64,000 nt of DNA from contig NZ_AYTD01000010.1 of assembly GCF_000503215.1 (NCBI RefSeq), positions 86,263-150,262 of the forward strand, given 5' to 3'. Each line of letters starts with the position of its first letter. Position 1 is the stretch's first letter. The notes beneath the pieces were generated by a model. It made no database searches. It had not been told where the DNA came from and saw nothing but the letters and a program-made list of their open reading frames with translations. Source of the DNA: Pseudomonas canadensis. Its GTDB lineage: Bacteria; Pseudomonadota; Gammaproteobacteria; Pseudomonadales; Pseudomonadaceae. Made by a program: the position numbers and the translations under genes. Below are positions 53,653 to 62,917 of the stretch, one piece after another.

Positions 53653-54900
53653 TTACCCGCGCCATTGGCACAGCTTGCTCACACACATCGAACCCACCAC
53701 GGCCAGGATGATCGGCACCAGGAAGTCGTGGTCGATGCGAGTGAACTCCGCCACCAGCACAATCGCAGTCAACGGCATGTTCATGCTGGCGGCCAGGAAG
53801 GCAGCGGCGCCGATGATTGCGAATGCGCCCAGGGGCACGCCGGGCCAGACCAGGCTCCAGGCGCCACCGAGGATGATTGCCAGTAAGGCGCCATTGGCCA
53901 GGCCTGGGGTGAGCAAGCCGCCTTCGGCGCCGGCGCGCAGGCTGCTGGTGGTGATCAGTACTTTGACCACCAGCAACAACGCCGCCAGGCCTATCGTCAG
54001 TTCATTGTCGAAACCCAGCTGCGCCGGGCCTTTGCCATTGCCGAGGATTTGCGGCAACAGCATCGCCAAACCGCCGATCAGGGTGAAGTTGATCAATGAC
54101 AGCACCGGCAGGCGCCAGCCCCTGGCGGCATTCGCCCGCGCCTCGCCGGTGAGCCGCGTGAAAGCGTACGCCGCCACGCCGAAGATCGGGCCGCAGACCA
54201 CCGCCCAGGCAATCAGGGCAGGGTTCAACACGAAGTGCGGGACTGCATATTGCGATTGCGCACCCAACCCGATCCACGCCACCGAGGCTGCAATCGCTGA
54301 AGTCGCCAACGCAATCACCGCCGCCGGCCAACTGAACGCGCCCACCAGCACTTCCAGCACGAACACCGCGCCACCCAGCGGTACGTTGTACACCGCGGCC
54401 AACCCGGCTCCGGCACCGCAGGCGACGATCAGGCGATGCATCTGCGGGTCGAGTCCAGCGCGCAGGGACAACCAGGTGGCGGCCAACGCCCCGACTTCCC
54501 GCGGCGCCACTTCACGGCCCAGGGGAGAACCCAGGGCCACGCTGATGATCTGCAGCAAGGCGTGGGCGAGCGTGGTCTTGGGTGGCATGATCGGCATCTT
54601 CTCCGACACCGCGTGCTTGATGCTCACCAGCGGCCTGCCGTAACGATAAATCGCCCACCAGCCCAATCCCGCCACCAGGCCGCACACCACCAGCACCAGC
54701 AGCCGCCGCTCAGGCGGCGCCGCCGTCACGCCCAGCAGGAAGGTTTCATGGCTGACCAGGCTGTCAAGGCTATAACCGTAGGCCAGGTGCTGGATACCAT
54801 GCAGCAGCAACGCCAGCAACATCCCGCCCAAACCGGCACCGATGCCGGTCAGCACGACCACCAGGGCGAGAATCAAGGATGAGCGAAACGGGGTCGGCAT
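53653..54900 (-). CDS. Divergent CLC-family chloride channel/transporter
   Basis: 415-aa membrane protein with about 10-12 hydrophobic segments and the CLC fold order. GGAG lies 7 bases before the ATG at 54900. Landmarks are LGSPLGREVAPREVGALAAT (about residues 120-140), where classical members read GREGP; AGAGLAAVYNVPLGGAVFVLE (about 165-185), a strong CLC signature; and SLRAGAEGGLLTPGLANGAL (about 315-335). The N-terminal GSGIP filter segment is replaced by LVSIKHAVSE. The gating-Glu equivalent is kept but the anion filter differs, so ion choice is uncertain. It is divergent from the crotonase gene. Confidence 0.85.
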   Translation of the reverse strand: MPTPFRSSLILALVVVLTGIGAGLGGMLLALLLHGIQHLAYGYSLDSLVSHETFLLGVTAAPPERRLLVLVVCGLVAGLGWWAIYRYGRPLVSIKHAVSEKMPIMPPKTTLAHALLQIISVALGSPLGREVAPREVGALAATWLSLRAGLDPQMHRLIVACGAGAGLAAVYNVPLGGAVFVLEVLVGAFSWPAAVIALATSAIAASVAWIGLGAQSQYAVPHFVLNPALIAWAVVCGPIFGVAAYAFTRLTGEARANAARGWRLPVLSLINFTLIGGLAMLLPQILGNGKGPAQLGFDNELTIGLAALLLVVKVLITTSSLRAGAEGGLLTPGLANGALLAIILGGAWSLVWPGVPLGAFAIIGAAAFLAASMNMPLTAIVLVAEFTRIDHDFLVPIILAVVGSMCVSKLCQWRG

Positions 54901-55093
54901 AGGCAGCTCCAGGCAATGGCCCTGATTGTATAGCCGATAAATCGGCTGCCCTGGATGAAATGTATTGGCGCTGCAATGAACCGCACGCCTACAACATTCC
55001 ATTACCTTTGCCTGTCCCGTTTTTGGCCGATGTGCCGTCACGTTCCCTTGTTATAGTTCGGGCCTTATCACTCGCCAGTCAGGGATCACTGCC

Positions 55094-55906
55094 ATGTCCG
55101 AATACCAAGCTTTCGTCGTCGAACTCACCGGTAACGTTGCCCATGTGCAGATCAACCGCCCGGAAAAGATCAACGCGATGAACGCGGCGTTCTGGACCGA
55201 AATCATCGACATTTTCCAGTGGGTCGAAGACACCGACGCCGTGCGCGCCGTGGTGCTGAGTGGTGCCGGGAAGCATTTCTCTTCCGGCATCGACCTGATG
55301 ATGCTGGCCTCGGTGGCCAATGAATTCGGTAAGGACGTGGGCCGCAACGCACGCTTGCTGCGCCGCAAGATCCTTGAGCTGCAAGCCTCGTTCAATGCGG
55401 TCGACAACTGTCGCAAGCCGGTGTTGGCGGCGATCCAGGGTTACTGCATCGGTGGCGCAATCGACCTGATCAGCGCCTGTGACATGCGCTACGCCGCCGA
55501 AGGCGCGCAATTTTCCATCAAGGAAATCGACATCGGCATGGCCGCTGACGTCGGCACCCTGCAGCGCCTGCCGCGTATCATCGGCGATGGGATGCTCCGT
55601 GAGCTGGCCTACACCGGCCGCCAGTTCGGCGCCGAGGAAGCGCGCAGCATCGGCCTGGTCAATCGCGTCTATCCCGATCAGGACAGCCTGTTGGCCGGGG
55701 TAATGGAGATTGCCCATGAAATCGCCGCCAAGTCGCCGATTGCCGTGGCCGGCACCAAGGCCATGATCAGCTACATGCGTGACCATACAGTCAATGACGG
55801 CTTGGAATACGTTGCCACCTGGAACTCGGCTATGTTGCAATCCAACGACCTGCGCGTGGCCATCGCGGCCCACATGAGTAAGCAGAAACCCGAATTCGTG
55901 GATTGA
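55094..55906 (+). CDS. Dienoyl-CoA isomerase-like crotonase (ECH1 type)
   Basis: 270-aa crotonase-fold enzyme. The oxyanion-hole segments are [13 protein letters not shown] (about residues 59-71) and [17 protein letters not shown] (about 114-130). The stretch [18 protein letters not shown] places Asp124, Glu144 and Asp152 at the spacing of the three acids of rat delta3,5-delta2,4-dienoyl-CoA isomerase. This suggests that activity over plain hydratase. It would help degrade unsaturated fatty acids with odd-position double bonds. It is followed by nudC after only 5 bases, likely one transcript; the pairing seems incidental. Confidence 0.9.
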   Translation: MSEYQAFVVELTGNVAHVQINRPEKINAMNAAFWTEIIDIFQWVEDTDAVRAVVLSGAGKHFSSGIDLMMLASVANEFGKDVGRNARLLRRKILELQASFNAVDNCRKPVLAAIQGYCIGGAIDLISACDMRYAAEGAQFSIKEIDIGMAADVGTLQRLPRIIGDGMLRELAYTGRQFGAEEARSIGLVNRVYPDQDSLLAGVMEIAHEIAAKSPIAVAGTKAMISYMRDHTVNDGLEYVATWNSAMLQSNDLRVAIAAHMSKQKPEFVD

Positions 55907-55911
55907 CTGAC

Positions 55912-56745
55912 ATGACCCCAGGCTGGATTACCACAACGCTGCTGGACAACGACACCCCTGGCGGCTGGGCCGTCGCCCGCAGCCGCGACGGCTTTTTGCA
56001 TGACACCAACGGCCCGTTGTTCCCCCGGGAATGGCTCAAGCGCCAGGACCTGTCGGTGTTTGCCGAGCACGGCATTGGCCACCTTGACGGCGAGCCGGTG
56101 TACCTGCTGGAACTCAATGCACCTGCTGAAGTGACGGGTTGCAGTTGGCAGGGGTTGCGCGGTTTCATGCTGCAAGGCGATCACACCCTTTACAAGGTGC
56201 TGGGCTACGCAGCGCAGATCGGCACTTGGGCGCGGGAACACCGGTTTTGTGGGAGTTGCGGCCAGGCCATGGTCCAGGTACCACGGGAGCGCGCGATGTA
56301 CTGCCAGGCCTGTGACCTGCGCAGCTACCCGCGTATCTCGCCGAGCATGATCGTGTTGGTGACCCGTGGTGACGAGATCCTGCTGGCGCGTTCGCCACGC
56401 TTTGTCACGGGGGTGTACAGCACGTTGGCGGGGTTTGCCGAGCCGGGTGAGTCGGCCGAAGACTGCCTGATCCGCGAGGTGCGCGAGGAAGTGCAGGTGG
56501 AGGTCAAGAACATCCAGTACATGGGTAGCCAGTGCTGGCCGTTCCCCCATTCGATGATGCTGGGCTTTCATGCCGAGTACGCCGGGGGCGATATCGTGCC
56601 CCAGGCTGATGAGATCGAAGACGCGCAGTGGTTCAACATCCACGACTTGCCGCCGTTGCCGGCGTCACGTTCGATTGCGCGTTACTTGATCGACCTGTAT
56701 TTGGCCCGCCGACTAGGTCACGCTGAACCAGTGCTGCCAGGCTAG
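55912..56745 (+). CDS. nudC: NAD(H) diphosphatase NudC
   Basis: Nudix hydrolase (277 aa) cleaving NAD(H) and able to remove NAD caps from RNA in characterised homologues. It has a zinc ribbon CGSCG...CQAC (residues about 117-137). The Nudix box [20 protein letters not shown] is at about 165-184. The NADH-specific tail motif is present as SQCWPFPHS where the usual form is SQPWPFP, so one Pro is replaced by Cys. The ATG at 55912 is used; the TTG three codons earlier is weaker. Its last 33 bases overlap the end of the convergent permease gene. Confidence 0.94.
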   Translation: MTPGWITTTLLDNDTPGGWAVARSRDGFLHDTNGPLFPREWLKRQDLSVFAEHGIGHLDGEPVYLLELNAPAEVTGCSWQGLRGFMLQGDHTLYKVLGYAAQIGTWAREHRFCGSCGQAMVQVPRERAMYCQACDLRSYPRISPSMIVLVTRGDEILLARSPRFVTGVYSTLAGFAEPGESAEDCLIREVREEVQVEVKNIQYMGSQCWPFPHSMMLGFHAEYAGGDIVPQADEIEDAQWFNIHDLPPLPASRSIARYLIDLYLARRLGHAEPVLPG

Positions 56746-57492
56746 GCGCACCGTCAGGCCGAGGACCACGGTGATGAACACCGGGCGAATGAATTTGGCG
56801 CCGCCGCTGATCGCGCTGCGTGCGCCAAAGAATGCGCCACACATCACCGACACGCCCATGGCCAGACCGACGATCCAGTCCACCGAACCATTGATGATGA
56901 ACACCGTCAGCGCTCCCGCGTTGCTGACGAAGTTCATGCTGCGCGCCACACCGCTGGCTTTCACCAGGTCGATGGGGTGCAACAGCATCGTGCTCACGGT
57001 CCAGAACGCCCCGGTGCCGGGGCCGGCCACGCCATCGTAGAAGCCCAGGCCGAAGCCCTGGGTGGATTGCCATTTCTTCTTGATCGGTGCATCGGCGTCC
57101 ACTGGCGCCTTGGGCGTGCCGCCGAACAACAGGTACACGCCACAGGCGAACACGATCACCGGCAGCATCTTGTTCAGGGTTTCAGCCGGCAGGTAATGGG
57201 CGACCACGGCGCCGGTCAGCGCACCGATCAGCGTGCCGACAATGGCATGCACCCACTGGCGCGGATGGAACAGCTTGCGCCGATAGAAGGTGAAACTGGC
57301 GGTGGCGGAGCCGAAGGTGGAACTGAGCTTGTTGGTGCCCAGTACCAGATGCGGCGGCATGCCGGCGGTGAGCAGGGCGGGCGTGGTGAGCAAGCCCCCG
57401 CCGCCGGCGATGGCATCGATGAAGCCGGCGATAAAAGCGACCGCCGCCAGGATGGCGAGGGTGGTGAGGTCTACGCTGAGTTCGAAGGGCAT
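56713..57492 (-). CDS. TSUP-family (TauE/SafE) permease
   Basis: 259-aa membrane protein with about eight hydrophobic segments in two similar halves. The first half shows [22 protein letters not shown] (about residues 19-40) and [19 protein letters not shown]. The second shows [20 protein letters not shown] (about 145-165) and [20 protein letters not shown]. These are the duplicated Gly-rich motifs of the TauE/SafE family, which exports sulfite, sulfoacetate and related anions. The substrate here is unknown. No clear ribosome site precedes the ATG. It ends by overlapping nudC on the other strand. Confidence 0.88.
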   Translation of the reverse strand: MPFELSVDLTTLAILAAVAFIAGFIDAIAGGGGLLTTPALLTAGMPPHLVLGTNKLSSTFGSATASFTFYRRKLFHPRQWVHAIVGTLIGALTGAVVAHYLPAETLNKMLPVIVFACGVYLLFGGTPKAPVDADAPIKKKWQSTQGFGLGFYDGVAGPGTGAFWTVSTMLLHPIDLVKASGVARSMNFVSNAGALTVFIINGSVDWIVGLAMGVSVMCGAFFGARSAISGGAKFIRPVFITVVLGLTVRLAWQHWFSVT

Positions 57493-57575
57493 GGGTTGGG
57501 CTTATTATTGGCAGGGTGCGCAGCGAAGGGGCTGGGCGAACGGCCGCCATCTTACTCGCGGGGAGTCTGCAAATC

Positions 57576-57672
57576 CAAATGTGGGAGGGGGCTTGCCCCC
57601 GATGGCAGTGCTCCAGCTGACTCATCTTTAGCTGACCCACCGCTATCGGGGGCAAGCCCCCTCCCACATTTG
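57576..57672. repeat. REPIN of the GGAGGGGGCTTGCCCCC subtype
   Basis: Perfect complementary 28-base arms at 57576-57603 and 57645-57672 flank a 41-base spacer. The core GGAGGGGGCTTGCCCCCGAT makes this a third REP subtype in the window. It lies between the pcs end and the TSUP start. Confidence 0.92.
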
Positions 57673-57688
57673 AAGAGTGTTCACCGGG

Positions 57689-58405
57689 TCATTTGTGTGT
57701 TCCCAGCCACTCCAGTGCCGTGCGCCAGATACAAATCCCCAGGAAATACGCCGACATCACCGACCACAAGCCAAACGTCCACGGGTTGGTGTTCGGGTAA
57801 TCCATCACCATCAAGAAGCTGCACAGCAACCAGATCGTGGTTACTGCAATATTGATCGGCATGAACCGCTTCACCCGGAACGGGTGCAGGAATTTCATCG
57901 GCGTCACGGTCAGCAGGGCCAGGCCGATCACGGTGAGCAAGGTGACCCAGGCTTCCGGCTGGATGATATAGACGCACAAGGCCACCACATTCCACGCGGC
58001 GGGGAAGCCGACGAAGTAGTTGTCCTTGCTCTTCATATTGACGTTGCAAAAGCAGAACAGCGACGACACCAGGATCACCGACACGGTAAACAGGTGGGTA
58101 AAGTCCGGCAGGTCGATATAGCGATAGATAAACAGGGCGGGGATAAACACGTAGGTGAGGTAATCGATCACCAGGTCCAACACCGAGCCGTCGAAGCTCG
58201 GCAGTACCGTGCTCACATTCACTCGTCGCGCCAGTGAGCCATCAACCCCGTCCACTACCAGCGCCAGGCCCAGCCACAGCAGGCAGGCCTTGGGTGAGTT
58301 TTCCAGCAGCGCCAGGGTGGCCAGGAAGGCCAATACCACACCGGTGGCGGTAAAGCCGTGGGCGCCCCAGGCTTTGAGTCTGGCTACATGCAGGGTCGAT
58401 ATCAC
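57689..58405 (-). CDS. pcs: Phosphatidylcholine synthase Pcs
   Basis: Integral-membrane CDP-alcohol phosphatidyltransferase (238 aa) that condenses CDP-diacylglycerol with choline. The motif DGSLARR...DGSVLDLVIDY fits DG-x2-AR-x12-G-x3-D-x3-D, the expanded spacing specific to bacterial phosphatidylcholine synthases; ordinary family members have x8. Seven to eight hydrophobic segments follow (FTATGVVLAFLATLALL; VSVILVSSLFCFC; WVTLLTVIGLALLTV). The start is GTG at 58405, with GGAG nine bases upstream. It implies the strain can put phosphatidylcholine in its membranes when choline is available. Confidence 0.94.
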   Translation of the reverse strand: MISTLHVARLKAWGAHGFTATGVVLAFLATLALLENSPKACLLWLGLALVVDGVDGSLARRVNVSTVLPSFDGSVLDLVIDYLTYVFIPALFIYRYIDLPDFTHLFTVSVILVSSLFCFCNVNMKSKDNYFVGFPAAWNVVALCVYIIQPEAWVTLLTVIGLALLTVTPMKFLHPFRVKRFMPINIAVTTIWLLCSFLMVMDYPNTNPWTFGLWSVMSAYFLGICIWRTALEWLGTHK

Positions 58406-58554
58406 GGGCGGTTCTCCAAAAGGTGAAACAGGGCAGCCGACGACGTGACGCCGTCGAGTCTGGCCGGGGAATGCAGGTATCGACCGGGAAGGGGGTAAGA
58501 AGGTTCACCACCCCGGTGTATCACTTAGCGTAGCAAGCGTAAGACATTTCGGCA

Positions 58555-59574
58555 TCAGCCCTGGCGGAATACCAACGCCTTTAAGCCACTTTGCGCATCA
58601 ATATCAGGAAATTCCGGCGGGTTTTGCAACCGCTCGACAAAACGCAGGCCCGGTGCTTCGCGGGTGACGCCGTCGATCAGGAAGTCTTCACCGAAGGCCG
58701 GGTCGTTCATGCACGCCAGTACGGTGCCCTGTGGCGTGAGCAGATCTGGCAGGCGGCGCAGTACGCGCTGGTAGTCCTTGGTCAACAGGAAGCTGCCTTT
58801 CTGAAACGACGGCGGATCGATGATCACTAAGTCGTAGGGGCCGTTGTTTGTGACCTTGGCCCAGGACTTGAACAGGTCGTGGCCCAGGAAGCTGACGTTG
58901 CTCAGGTCATGACCATTCAGGCGATGGTTGTCGCGGCCACGGCTCAGGGCGCCACGGGCCATGTCGAGGTTCACCACGTGGTCGGCGCCACCTTCGATGG
59001 CCGCCACCGAGAAGCCACAGGTGTAGGCAAACAGGTTGAGCACGCGCTGGCCCTTGGCCTGCTCACGCACCCAGTTGCGGCCGTAGCGCATGTCGAGGAA
59101 CAGCCCGCTATTCTGTTTTTTACCCAGGTCGATCAGGTAGCGCAGGCCACCTTCGGTGATGGTCAACTCGTCGACAGGGTTGCCCGACAGCCATTCGGTG
59201 GTGCTTTGCGGGAGGTAACGGTGTTGCAGCGCGATGGTGTAGGTGCCGAACTCGGTTTGCAGCAGGTGCTTCAAGGCGTCCAGTTGTGCCGCGTCCGGTT
59301 CTTTGAACAACGCCACCAGCAGCACGCCTTGCAACCAGTCCACCGTCACTTGCTCAAGGCCCGGCCAGCAACGGCCACGGCCATGGAACAGGCGGCGAGT
59401 TTCAGCCGGTGGGGTCGCCAGGGCGGTGAGCAGGTGGGTGTGCAGGGTGGCGAGTGCGTCTGGGGTCATCGTTAAACGTCGGTCGTTGAGCGGGCGGCAT
59501 TTTAAACACAATTGCGGGCTTTCGTCCTGCTTGAGCATAACGTGCTGCCAGAAGCAAAATTGGCAGTGATTCAT
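58555..59574 (-). CDS. Class I SAM methyltransferase, RlmI-like, with CxxC extension
   Basis: 339 aa from the ATG at 59574, or 304 aa from the ATG at 59469; neither has a strong ribosome site. The catalytic domain shows NSGLFLDMRYGRNWV, the SAM loop LNLFAYTCGFSVAAIEGGA (about residues 180-198), NLDMARGALSRGRDN and the active motif LVIIDPPSFQKGSF. This is the arrangement of RlmI/RlmL-type RNA cytosine/guanine methyltransferases, though it has no PUA domain. With the longer start, the N-terminus carries C-x2-C and C-x2-C (NHCQFCFW...LCLKCR), a likely zinc ribbon. The substrate is not known. Confidence 0.85.
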   Translation of the reverse strand: MNHCQFCFWQHVMLKQDESPQLCLKCRPLNDRRLTMTPDALATLHTHLLTALATPPAETRRLFHGRGRCWPGLEQVTVDWLQGVLLVALFKEPDAAQLDALKHLLQTEFGTYTIALQHRYLPQSTTEWLSGNPVDELTITEGGLRYLIDLGKKQNSGLFLDMRYGRNWVREQAKGQRVLNLFAYTCGFSVAAIEGGADHVVNLDMARGALSRGRDNHRLNGHDLSNVSFLGHDLFKSWAKVTNNGPYDLVIIDPPSFQKGSFLLTKDYQRVLRRLPDLLTPQGTVLACMNDPAFGEDFLIDGVTREAPGLRFVERLQNPPEFPDIDAQSGLKALVFRQG

Positions 59575-59660
59575 GCTCAAAATTCAACGTCGAGCGCCTG
59601 ATAACAGGCAAAAAATCCTCCAGCACCGACATAAACTGGAAAAAAAGCCCGGAGGTGCCC

Positions 59661-62327
59661 ATGAACGGTTTCACGAATGCGGTGATTGATCAGCAAGAGT
59701 TGGATGAGTGGCGCGACGCCCTGGCGTCCCTGGTCACGCACGCCGGCCCGGCGCGGGCTCGGCAGATCCTCGACTTGCTGGCGCAGGATGCCAGTGCGCC
59801 GCATATCGATTGGAAACCGCACCACGGCACGGCCTACATCAATAGCATCAGCGTCGAGCAGCAACCGGCATTTCCCGGCGACCTCGCTACCGAAGAACGT
59901 CTGGCCTCGCTGGTGCGCTGGAACGCGTTGGCCATGGTGGTGCGGGCCAACCAGGCCTACGGCGAGCTGGGTGGCCATATCGCCAGTTACGCCAGCGCGG
60001 CGGACTTGTTCGAAGTCGGCTTCAACCACTTTTTTCGCGCCCGTAACGAGGGCTTCGGCGGCGATCTGGTGTTCTATCAGCCGCATTCCGCGCCAGGCAT
60101 CTATGCTCGCGCGTTCCTTGAAGGGCGTTTGAGCGAAGACGACCTGGCGCACTATCGCCAGGAAATAGGTGGGACCGCGCAGGGCGCACGCGGCCTGTCC
60201 AGCTACCCGCACCCGTGGCTGATGCCCGACTTCTGGCAGTTCCCCACCGGTTCCATGGGCATCGGCCCCATCAGTTCAATCTTCCAGGCGCGCTTCATGC
60301 GCTACTTGCAGCACCGCAACTTGCAGGACACCACCGACCGTCACGTCTGGGGCGTCTTCGGCGACGGCGAGATGGACGAGCCGGAAAGCATGTCGGCCCT
60401 GACCCTGGCCGCTCGCGAAGGCCTGGACAACCTGACCTGGGTGGTCAACTGCAACCTGCAACGCCTCGACGGGCCGGTGCGCGGCAACGGGCGCATCATC
60501 GATGAGCTGGAGGCCTTGTTTGCCGGCGCCGGCTGGAACGTGATCAAGTTGGTGTGGGGCTCGGACTGGGATGCGTTACTGGCCAAGGACGCTGACGGTT
60601 CGCTGGTCAACATTTTGTCCAACACGGTTGACGGTCAATTTCAGACCTTCGCCGCCAAGGATGGCGCCTACAACCGCGAACACTTCTTCGGCCAGAGCGA
60701 GTCCCTGGCCCGGCTGGTCGAGGGCATGAGCGATGAGCAGATCAACCGCCTCAAGCGCGGCGGCCACGACATGGTGAAGATCCACGCCGCCTACCACGCC
60801 GCACGGCGGGTCAAAGGCAAACCCACGGTGATCCTGGCCCAGACCAAAAAGGGCTTTGGCATGGGCGAGGCCGGGCAGGGCAAGATGACCACCCACCAGC
60901 AGAAGAAGTTGGACCGCGATGCGTTGATCGCCTTCCGCAATCGCTTCCAATTGCCGCTGACCGATGAACAGACCGAATCCCTGAGCTTTTTCAAACCGGC
61001 CGAGGACAGCCTGGAGTTGCGCTATCTGCACCAGCGTCGCACGGCGTTGGGCGGCTACGTGCCTAGTCGCAGCCAGGTCGCCGCCCCGGTCAGCGTGCCG
61101 GCCGTATCGGGTTATGCCGCCTTCGCCACGGCTGCCGACGGCAAGGAAATGTCCACCACCATGGCCTTCGTGCGCATGTTGACCAACCTGCTCAAGGACA
61201 AGGCGCTGGGGCCGCGCATCGTGCCTATCGTGGCAGATGAAGCGCGCACGTTCGGCATGGCCAACCTGTTCAAGCAGATCGGCATTTATTCCAGTGTCGG
61301 CCAGCGCTACGAACCGGAAGACATCGGCTCGATCCTCAGCTACCGCGAAGCCACCGACGGGCAGATCCTGGAGGAGGGCATCAGCGAAGCCAGCGCCATC
61401 AGTTCCTGGGTTGCGGCGGCCACCAGCTATTCGGTGCATGGCCTGCGCATGTTGCCGTTCTACATCTATTACTCGATGTTCGGCTTCCAGCGCGTCGGCG
61501 ACCTGATCTGGGCCGCCGCTGACCAACGTGCCCGTGGCTTCCTGCTCGGCGCCACCGCCGGACGCACCACCCTGGGTGGCGAGGGCTTGCAGCACCAGGA
61601 CGGCAGCAGCCACCTCACCGCGGCCACCGTGCCCAACTGCCGCGCCTACGACCCGGCGTTCGCCGGGGAATTCGCGGTGATCCTCGACCACGGCATGCGC
61701 CAGATGCTCGAACACGATGTGGACGAGTTCTACTACGTGACCCTGATGAACGAAAACTACCCGCAGCCCAGCCTGTCGGAAGGGGTTGAAGCGGCGATCA
61801 TCAAAGGCATGTACCGCCTGCAAGGCGCGGTCGATGCCCAGGTGCGCCTGCTCGGGGCTGGCACGCTGGTACGCGAGGCGCAAGCGGCGGCACAGTTGCT
61901 GGCGGATGATTGGCAGGTGACGAGCGACGTGTTCAGCGTCACCAGTTTCAGCGAGCTGGCGCGGGATGCGCGGGAGGTGGAACGCTGGAACCGCTTGCAT
62001 CCGCAGGCCGTTGCGCGGATCAGCCATGTGAATGAATGCTTGCCCAAAGGCGTGCCGGTGATTGCGGTGACTGACTATGTGCGGGCAGTACCGCAGATGA
62101 TTGGCGCTTACCTGGATTCCAGCTACACCGTGCTGGGGACGGACGGCTTTGGGCGCAGTGATACGCGGGCGGCGCTGCGGGATTTCTTTGAGGTGGACCG
62201 CCACCACATTGTGCTGGCGGCGCTGACGGCGTTGGTGAAGCAGGGGCGTCTGGAGGCGCGGGTGTGCCAGGAGGCGATTGAGCGTTATGACCTGCAGGCC
62301 GAACGCGCAGCCTCCTGGAATTGCTGA
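59661..62327 (+). CDS. Stand-alone AceE-like 2-oxoacid dehydrogenase E1 (MdeB type)
   Basis: Homodimeric-type E1 (888 aa) using thiamine diphosphate. The ThDP motif is GVFGDGEMDEPES...NCNLQ (about residues 230-265). Features of AceE include SYPHPWLMPDFWQFPTGSMG, IAQTKKG-like LAQTKKGFGMGEAGQGKMT and IVADEARTFGMANLFKQIG. GGAGG lies 6 bases before the ATG at 59661. No aceF or lpd lies next to it, unlike the main pyruvate dehydrogenase. P. putida MdeB, the 2-ketobutyrate dehydrogenase E1 of methionine breakdown, has this form; mdeA is not adjacent here, so the substrate (2-ketobutyrate versus pyruvate) is open. Confidence 0.9.
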   Translation: MNGFTNAVIDQQELDEWRDALASLVTHAGPARARQILDLLAQDASAPHIDWKPHHGTAYINSISVEQQPAFPGDLATEERLASLVRWNALAMVVRANQAYGELGGHIASYASAADLFEVGFNHFFRARNEGFGGDLVFYQPHSAPGIYARAFLEGRLSEDDLAHYRQEIGGTAQGARGLSSYPHPWLMPDFWQFPTGSMGIGPISSIFQARFMRYLQHRNLQDTTDRHVWGVFGDGEMDEPESMSALTLAAREGLDNLTWVVNCNLQRLDGPVRGNGRIIDELEALFAGAGWNVIKLVWGSDWDALLAKDADGSLVNILSNTVDGQFQTFAAKDGAYNREHFFGQSESLARLVEGMSDEQINRLKRGGHDMVKIHAAYHAARRVKGKPTVILAQTKKGFGMGEAGQGKMTTHQQKKLDRDALIAFRNRFQLPLTDEQTESLSFFKPAEDSLELRYLHQRRTALGGYVPSRSQVAAPVSVPAVSGYAAFATAADGKEMSTTMAFVRMLTNLLKDKALGPRIVPIVADEARTFGMANLFKQIGIYSSVGQRYEPEDIGSILSYREATDGQILEEGISEASAISSWVAAATSYSVHGLRMLPFYIYYSMFGFQRVGDLIWAAADQRARGFLLGATAGRTTLGGEGLQHQDGSSHLTAATVPNCRAYDPAFAGEFAVILDHGMRQMLEHDVDEFYYVTLMNENYPQPSLSEGVEAAIIKGMYRLQGAVDAQVRLLGAGTLVREAQAAAQLLADDWQVTSDVFSVTSFSELARDAREVERWNRLHPQAVARISHVNECLPKGVPVIAVTDYVRAVPQMIGAYLDSSYTVLGTDGFGRSDTRAALRDFFEVDRHHIVLAALTALVKQGRLEARVCQEAIERYDLQAERAASWNC

Positions 62328-62328
62328 G

Positions 62329-62817
62329 TTAAAAACTGGCTATCAGTGGAGGCCCAAAAGCCTCCCTGATAAACCCCGGTGCGATATACCGCTCGTAATG
62401 CGCCTCGGACAGCAGGAAAAACTCCCGGTCAATCGCATCCCGCAGATCCGCCAGGCTGCGCTCGCGAAACTCCGGCAGCAACGCCAGCCCATACGCGTCC
62501 AGCTTGGAAATCACCCGCGCACCCCGGGCAATCAGCTGATACGCCCAGCAATAGGCCGACTGGTGCGGCATGAAACGGATCTTGCGAGTCTCAAGCTGCT
62601 GGCGCAGCAGGTGCGCATCAAACACCTCCAACTTGCTGGCCATGACCTGTACCAGCAATTGCTCCAGGCGCAGCCAAACCGCCTGTTTCTCGTCGGCGTT
62701 GTAGCCGTTCCACTGGATCACTTCATGGTGGTAACGCTTGCAGCCCCGGCAGACCAGGTCCCCGTAAACGGTGGAACACAGGCCGACGCAGGGGGTCTTG
62801 ATGGTTTGATTGGGCAT
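62329..62817 (-). CDS. DUF1289-containing protein
   Basis: 162-aa protein. The N-terminal 60 residues are the DUF1289 Cys-rich module: TPCVGLCSTVYGDLVCRGCK, then RYHHEVIQWNGYN, with four Cys that probably bind a metal. The rest (about 70-162) is a helical extension (LEVFDAHLLRQQLETRKIRF; LADLRDAIDREFFLLSEAHY) not found in the shortest DUF1289 proteins. The ribosome site before the ATG at 62817 is weak. It ends one base from the stop of the convergent E1 gene. The function is unknown. Confidence 0.85.
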   Translation of the reverse strand: MPNQTIKTPCVGLCSTVYGDLVCRGCKRYHHEVIQWNGYNADEKQAVWLRLEQLLVQVMASKLEVFDAHLLRQQLETRKIRFMPHQSAYCWAYQLIARGARVISKLDAYGLALLPEFRERSLADLRDAIDREFFLLSEAHYERYIAPGFIREAFGPPLIASF

Positions 62818-62849
62818 AAAAACTATTTAACGGGTATCAACACCAAACC

Positions 62850-62915
62850 TGTAGGAGCTGGCTTGCCGGCGAAGGCGCCCGCATGATCGCCATCGCCGGC
62901 AAGCCAGCTCCTACA
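62850..62915. repeat. REPIN downstream of nrdB
   Basis: Complementary 23-base arms at 62850-62872 and 62893-62915 carry GGAGCTGGCTTGCCGGCGA. The right arm ends two bases before the nrdB stop codon, so it is placed as the 3' hairpin of that mRNA. Confidence 0.9.
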
Positions 62916-62917
62916 CG

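Noticed and set aside
60576..62207. 543-codon open frame on the minus strand inside the E1 gene
   Set aside because: Complement of a well-conserved enzyme gene; no homology or start signal.
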